From CAZQVN01 sp964596775 (GTDB lineage: Bacteria > Eisenbacteria > RBG-16-71-46 > JABDJR01 > JAWXBZ01): 64,000 nt of DNA. The DNA lies in NCBI GenBank assembly GCA_964596775.1, contig CAZQVN010000011.1:24911-88910 (forward strand), in the 5' to 3' direction. The translations under genes were made by a program, and so were the position numbers. Positions 59,701 through 64,000 of the stretch are shown here, piece after piece. The first letter of the stretch is position 1, and the number at the start of each line of letters is the position of its first letter. The notes below the pieces were generated by a model. The model saw only the letters and a program-made list of their open reading frames with translations. It made no database searches and was not told the DNA's origin.

Positions 59701-62700
59701 TGAAGAAGCTCGGACTCCTCCTGGCGATCGGCCTCCTCGTTCCGGCGCTGGCCCACGCCTTCACCGTGCACGGCCGGTTTCTCTACGAGGACCGGATGTG
59801 GGACAAGGACGGCTACACCGGAACGACCCAGGACCTGCCGGTCCGCCATGCCCGCGTCGACGTCATCAACGCGGTGACGCAGCTCACAATCGGCACCGGT
59901 TCGACCGACTCGGCCGGGTTCTTCGCCGTGTCGGTGACCGGGCAGATCGGAATCATTCCGATCCAGGCCCGCGTCGTGACCGACGGAAGGCCGGCCGGCT
60001 ACGAGATCCGCGTGGTCGACGAACTCGTCCGCGGCCTCGGTGAGCCGGCGGTGATCGGGAACCTGCACGCCGTTTCCACGCCGATCGTTCTGAATCACAA
60101 TGTGAACTTTGACTACTTCTTCAATCCGCAAACCATTCAGGACACCGACGGCACCGGCGTGGCCCAGGCCTTCAACATCTTCGACAACGCGGTGGACTTC
60201 TTCCAGTGGATGGCCCTGCCGATCCACCTGAACCGGCTGCCGAACGCGTCGGAGTACGTGATCTTCGCCTGGTCCCCGACCAGCGCGAACGAAGGGTCGA
60301 ACTACTCCGGCCACGCGATCCTGATTTCCTCCCCCGGCCAGGGGAACGACACCGACGGCTGGTCGGACACGGTCATCCTTCACGAAACCGGCCACTGGTT
60401 CGACGACTTCTTCTCCCGCTCCGACAACCCGGGCGGCGCGCATTCGCTCGGCGACAACAACCAGGTGCCCACGCTCTCCTACGGGGAAGGGGTCGCCACG
60501 TTCCACTGCGCGAAGGTGCGCGATCACCGGGCCCGCACACGCGGCATCGACAACCACGTGTCGATCTACGGCGACCTGATGATCCCGCCGGCGCTTCCGG
60601 CATCGGGCGGCCTCTCGTTTTCCTATGATTTCGAGACCGGCGTGGCCTACATCCCGGCGCCGTTCTTCCTCGGGCAGCGCGGCACCGCCAACGAAACGAA
60701 CGTGACGTCGGCGCAGTGGGATCTCGTGGACGCCCCCGACACGATGGACGAAACGCCGGGCGTCGACGACGACGCCGTGGCCGTGTCGACCGCGGTCACC
60801 TGGAACATCGAACGCAACTACCTCCCCTCGCTGGCGCCCGGCAACCCGGTGACCGTCGAGGACTACTACCAGGGCTGGTTTGCGCAAAACGGCGCCGGCT
60901 TCATGAAAAGCAGCGTGGACCACATCTTCGTGACGCTCGCTCTCATGGAGTTCTACGAGGACTCCGCGGAGCCCGACAACACGATTGCCGGCGCCGGACT
61001 CATCACACCGCTCGCCCACGCGGCTTCCGGGTCGCACGTGGTCATCAACGAGATCGACCCGGGCGCCCAGGACGCGGTGGAGCTGTACAACCCGACCACC
61101 GCGGCCGTGGACCTGACCGGATGGCAGCTCCAGGTGTACGTGAACGGCGACGCCGCCCCGGTCGTGTCGCGCATCTACGTGTTTCCCGCGTTCACGCTGC
61201 AGCCCGGCGAAGTCGTGGCCGTGTACGAGCGCGGCGACCCGCTGAACAACGGGGCGTATCACCTGTACGCCGGCACCACGCCCAACGCGTTCAACATGTC
61301 ATGGGCCCACGGCGGCGACGGCGCCGTCGTGCTCCGGAACGCTTCGAACGCCCCGGTGGATTTCGTCACCTGGGGCGGGAACACGGAGCCGGTTCCGGCC
61401 GGAACCGCGTTCACCGGGGTCCTGGCTTCGCCGGCCTCGCCGCCGACGAACCTCGCCCGGGACATTGACGGCACGGACACCGACGCCGCGGCGGACTTCA
61501 CGCACCAGACCGGCAGCCTGGCCAGCGTCAACCACCCGGCCCCGGTCCACCGCACCCTGTACGGCACCGGCGACCAGGACGTGATGGCGTTCACGGCCAC
61601 CGCGGGAACCCGCTACGGGTTCGAGGCGCACCCGGTGTTCAGCGCCAGCGATCCCCATCTCGAGATCCTGACCGCGTCGGGAACCGTGCTCGGTTCCAAC
61701 GACAACAGCGACGTGGGCGTCCGCGACGCGCGTCTCGACTTTTACGCATCGACTTCGGGCACGTTCTACCTCCGCGTGAAGCACGTGGGCCCGTACACGG
61801 ATTGGGCGGCGTACGACATAGCTGCGTTCGAGCGGCCCATCGCGGCCGTGTTCGCGCCGCCCTCCTCCATCAACGCCACCGCGGACAACGGCTCCGACGT
61901 GGCCGACCCGGTCGTCGTCCGCTGGCTCAACTCCGGCGCCTACGACTCGGTCAGGGTGTATCGCAACGGGGCGCTCCTCGCCACGCTGCCCGGAGCACCC
62001 GGCGAGTATCACGACTCCGCGGACCGCGGCGTCTACCGGTACGAGGTGTCCGGCATGCTCGGCGGCATGGAAACGTCGCGGGCGTCCGGATACGAATTCG
62101 CGGGCCTCATCGGCTGCACGGCCTCCGACGACTTCGAGGCCGGCAACGCGGACCAGTGGATCACCGACGGTTCGAGCTGGGGCGTGACGCCGTTTGCCGA
62201 AGCCGGTGTCTTCGGCTTCACCGACAGCCCCGCCGGCACCTACCAGGGATGCCCCACCGGTTCCGGCGGCTGCACGAACAACGCCATAGCCGTGTTCCGG
62301 GTGCCGGCGTTCCTGCCCCCGGGCTCGGTCCTGACCTGGGACCAGATCTGCATCACCGAGCATTGCGACGGCACCCCCTGCGACATCTGCGTCGTGGAGA
62401 TCTCCACGAACGAAGGGGGCACCTGGACGGAACTGGCGCGCTACGACCAGGCCTCCGACCCGGCGTGGGGCGACAACGTGGCCGACCCGACGGACTGGCG
62501 CCCGGCCTCCGTCGATCTCTCCGCCTACCAGCTCGAGTACGTGCTCATCCGATTCCGCCTCCAGTCCGACGCACTTCTCGAACTGGACGGCTGGTACGTG
62601 GACAACGTGATGATCAACGACGGCGGCTGCTCGCTGTCCGGCGTGGAGATGGAACCGGTCACCGCGCGGCTCTCGGTTCTGCCGCCGTACCCGAATCCGA

Positions 62701-62948
62701 TGCGGGGCGCCTCGCGGCTCACGTTCGTTCTGCCCACCGCGGACGACAAGGTTTCGGTGGCCGTGTTCGACGTGGCCGGCCGGCTCGTCCACCAGGCGCC
62801 GCTCGGACGGCTCGATGCCGGAAGTCACAGCTGGACCTGGGACGGTTCCGACGACAGCGGCGCCGCGGCGCCGGCCGGGATGTACTTCACCCGGCTCACG
62901 ACGTCCGCGGGTTCGAAGACGCACAAGGTTCTCAAGGTTGCCGAGTGA
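59700..62948 (+). CDS. Secreted zinc metalloprotease with LTD, PPC-like and FlgD-Ig-like domains
   Basis: 1082 residues; signal peptide ends AHA at residue 20. Zinc site HETGH (His228, Glu229, His232), with Glu263 in YGEGVATF a likely third ligand (gluzincin type). Then a lamin-tail-like domain (VVINEIDPGAQDAVELYNPT, near 445), a PPC-like domain (DQDVMAFTATAGTRYGFEA, near 620), a CUB/MAM-like jelly roll (about 800-980), and the FlgD-Ig tail (YPNPMRGASRLTF, VFDVAGRLVHQ, TWDGSDDSGAA, AGMYFTRL). Likely extracellular and surface-sorted. Multi-domain build suggests protein or matrix degradation. Confidence 0.85.
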   Translation: MKKLGLLLAIGLLVPALAHAFTVHGRFLYEDRMWDKDGYTGTTQDLPVRHARVDVINAVTQLTIGTGSTDSAGFFAVSVTGQIGIIPIQARVVTDGRPAGYEIRVVDELVRGLGEPAVIGNLHAVSTPIVLNHNVNFDYFFNPQTIQDTDGTGVAQAFNIFDNAVDFFQWMALPIHLNRLPNASEYVIFAWSPTSANEGSNYSGHAILISSPGQGNDTDGWSDTVILHETGHWFDDFFSRSDNPGGAHSLGDNNQVPTLSYGEGVATFHCAKVRDHRARTRGIDNHVSIYGDLMIPPALPASGGLSFSYDFETGVAYIPAPFFLGQRGTANETNVTSAQWDLVDAPDTMDETPGVDDDAVAVSTAVTWNIERNYLPSLAPGNPVTVEDYYQGWFAQNGAGFMKSSVDHIFVTLALMEFYEDSAEPDNTIAGAGLITPLAHAASGSHVVINEIDPGAQDAVELYNPTTAAVDLTGWQLQVYVNGDAAPVVSRIYVFPAFTLQPGEVVAVYERGDPLNNGAYHLYAGTTPNAFNMSWAHGGDGAVVLRNASNAPVDFVTWGGNTEPVPAGTAFTGVLASPASPPTNLARDIDGTDTDAAADFTHQTGSLASVNHPAPVHRTLYGTGDQDVMAFTATAGTRYGFEAHPVFSASDPHLEILTASGTVLGSNDNSDVGVRDARLDFYASTSGTFYLRVKHVGPYTDWAAYDIAAFERPIAAVFAPPSSINATADNGSDVADPVVVRWLNSGAYDSVRVYRNGALLATLPGAPGEYHDSADRGVYRYEVSGMLGGMETSRASGYEFAGLIGCTASDDFEAGNADQWITDGSSWGVTPFAEAGVFGFTDSPAGTYQGCPTGSGGCTNNAIAVFRVPAFLPPGSVLTWDQICITEHCDGTPCDICVVEISTNEGGTWTELARYDQASDPAWGDNVADPTDWRPASVDLSAYQLEYVLIRFRLQSDALLELDGWYVDNVMINDGGCSLSGVEMEPVTARLSVLPPYPNPMRGASRLTFVLPTADDKVSVAVFDVAGRLVHQAPLGRLDAGSHSWTWDGSDDSGAAAPAGMYFTRLTTSAGSKTHKVLKVAE

Positions 62949-63477
62949 TGGTCCACACGTTCAGGCGGACGGCGGCCGCGAGACGGCCGGCGGCTTCTAC
63001 TACCTGCGCGCGGAAAACGGTTCAGCCCGAAGGACGATCCGTCTGATGAAGATCCAGTGATGTGAAACGGCGGGCCGGCGGGTCCTTGACGCCGCCGGGT
63101 CGCCGGCGGGCGGCGCTTCCGTCGGGGGAGGCGCCGACCCGCGAATACTCGAAGAGACACCTGCGGTCCCGGCCAATATCAGCGACCGCCACGAAGCCGT
63201 GAGGCGGGTCCGCGGGTGTTCTCCTCTTGTACGAAGAAGCGCAGCACGAAAACAGGATGGACCTTTTAAGTCCCTGAACCCCTCGAGGGGGGCGAGGCGG
63301 ACAAGCGGGTCGTCGCCCCGTCGGGGGAGCGGCGGCCCGCGCTTTTTTTGCCGACGGAGGAAACCGCGTGCGGCCCCACCCCCGCGGCCTGCCCTGGGGT
63401 GCCGGTGGCGCTCGAGCACCTCAGCGCGTAGACTCCCCCTTTTGCACCTTCACTCTCCAACCTTCGGGAGTCCCTCC
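62949..63477. other. Long intergenic region, no gene recognised
   Basis: 529 bases. The short ORFs inside have no homology I can see and resemble GC-rich noise. It contains a strong terminator at 63305-63349, a small hairpin GGAC/GTCC near 63259-63274 and a TAGACT box at 63429-63434 that could be the -10 of the DoxX gene, though its -35 is poor. A small RNA ending at the terminator is possible but unsupported. Confidence 0.5.
63305..63349 (+). terminator. Intrinsic terminator in the 63-kb intergenic region
   Basis: A 12-base stem GCGGGTCGTCGC / GCGGCGGCCCGC (with G-T pairs) around a 12-base loop, followed by GC and then seven T residues. It is 357 bases after the metalloprotease stop, which is far for a gene terminator. 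Confidence 0.75.
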
Positions 63478-63918
63478 ATGAGTCTCAAGTCGGCGTTCAC
63501 GTCCAATTTCTCCAACACGGACCTCGGTCTCCTGATCCTCCGCCTCGGGTTCGGCGCCAGCATGATGATGCTGCACGGCTGGGGCAAGATCTCGGGCGGC
63601 CCGGAACGATGGGAGCGGATCGGCGGGGCCGTGGCGCAGTTCGGCCTGGATTTCGCCCCGGTGTTCTGGGGGTTCATGGCGGCGTTCGCCGAATTCGGCT
63701 GTTCCGCCCTGATCATGCTCGGTGTCCTGTTCCGCCCGGCGGCGGTTCTTCTGGCCATCACGATGGCCGTGGCGGCCGGACGGCACCTGAGCCTGCCTCC
63801 CGACGCGCAGGGGGCGGGGATCGACGGCGCCGCGCACGCCCTGGAATTCCTGGTCGTGTACCTGGCGTTCCTCGCGGCCGGCCCGGGCAGGTACCGCTTC
63901 GGGGCGGCCGGCAAGTAG
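63478..63918 (+). CDS. DoxX-family membrane protein
   Basis: 146 residues from ATG 63478. Four hydrophobic segments and the family motifs GLLILRLGFGASMMMLHGWG, FWGFMAAFAEFGCSALIMLG and the C-terminal ALEFLVVYLAFLAAGPGRY. DoxX/SURF4-like proteins are small inner-membrane proteins of mostly unknown role. Complete, followed by 82 bases to the window end with no gene. Confidence 0.85.
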   Translation: MSLKSAFTSNFSNTDLGLLILRLGFGASMMMLHGWGKISGGPERWERIGGAVAQFGLDFAPVFWGFMAAFAEFGCSALIMLGVLFRPAAVLLAITMAVAAGRHLSLPPDAQGAGIDGAAHALEFLVVYLAFLAAGPGRYRFGAAGK

Positions 63919-64000
63919 CGCGATACCGGCCGGCCCCCACCGCACCCGGCCGGAACGCACGGGCGCCCGCTCCCGGCCCCGGCCGGGTCGCGCCGCCGCG
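63919..64000. other. Window end, no feature
   Basis: 82 GC-rich bases with no gene start or recognisable signal. Confidence 0.4.

Overview
The window looks like a chromosomal segment of a GC-rich (by eye roughly two-thirds G+C), double-membraned bacterium. It carries a secretin with a full pilus/pseudopilus operon, a lipoprotein signal, and several secreted proteins ending in a FlgD-Ig-like C-terminal domain (PNPF, then GR.V..L, WDG.D..G, G.Y..R). Together with serine/threonine kinase-TolB-TPR fusions and DUF2723-TPR membrane proteins, this points to the FCB-related lineages, for example Eisenbacteria- or Krumholzibacteria-like candidate phyla. That placement is inference; there is no rRNA gene here.

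Layout. 0.4-4.8 kb (+): a receptor-type Ser/Thr kinase, a DDG-ladder beta-helix-like secreted protein and a small CTD protein. 4.8-7.9 kb (-): Fpg-family glycosylase, AhpD-like protein, CDGSH protein and MgtE. 8.1-19.8 kb (+): a tightly packed operon for an MSHA-like type IV pilus or type II secretion-like machine (ATPase, platform protein, major pilin, an embedded DUF2723 GT-C-like protein, three minor pilins, a PilX/MshP-like protein, a PilM-PilN fusion, PilO, PilP and secretin). 20-25.3 kb (+): a large CTD protein between two strong terminators, then esterase, methyltransferase, STAS and phytol/dolichol-kinase-like genes.

25.3-38.6 kb (-): nine almost seamless genes behind one good promoter: GT4, flippase-like protein, two DUF2723-TPR paralogues, a sugar epimerase, a GT2 polyprenyl-phosphate sugar synthase, two GDP-heptose enzymes (HddC, HddA) and another TPR-bearing GT-C-like protein. 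I read it as a surface-glycan or protein-glycosylation locus. 38.6-41.5 kb: a small accessory patch with a DUF222-like HNH protein and a broken histidine-kinase fragment. 41.5-45.5 kb (+): polyphosphate:AMP phosphotransferase, a frameshifted ankyrin gene, a DUF4287/DUF5655 protein and a beta-lactamase-fold lipoprotein.

45.5-47.7 kb (-): a retropepsin-like protease and an ArsR-type regulator, meeting the previous operon at a shared CTAG. 47.8-52.7 kb (-): the riboflavin operon ribD-ribE-ribBA-ribH with nusB and a phosphoesterase, under an FMN riboswitch with a visible terminator. 52.9-63 kb (+): a MalT/SARP-like STAND regulator followed by a secreted subtilase, an Ig-like secreted protein and a secreted metalloprotease. 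63.5 kb (+): a DoxX-family membrane protein. No tRNA, rRNA, CRISPR array or insertion sequence was recognised.
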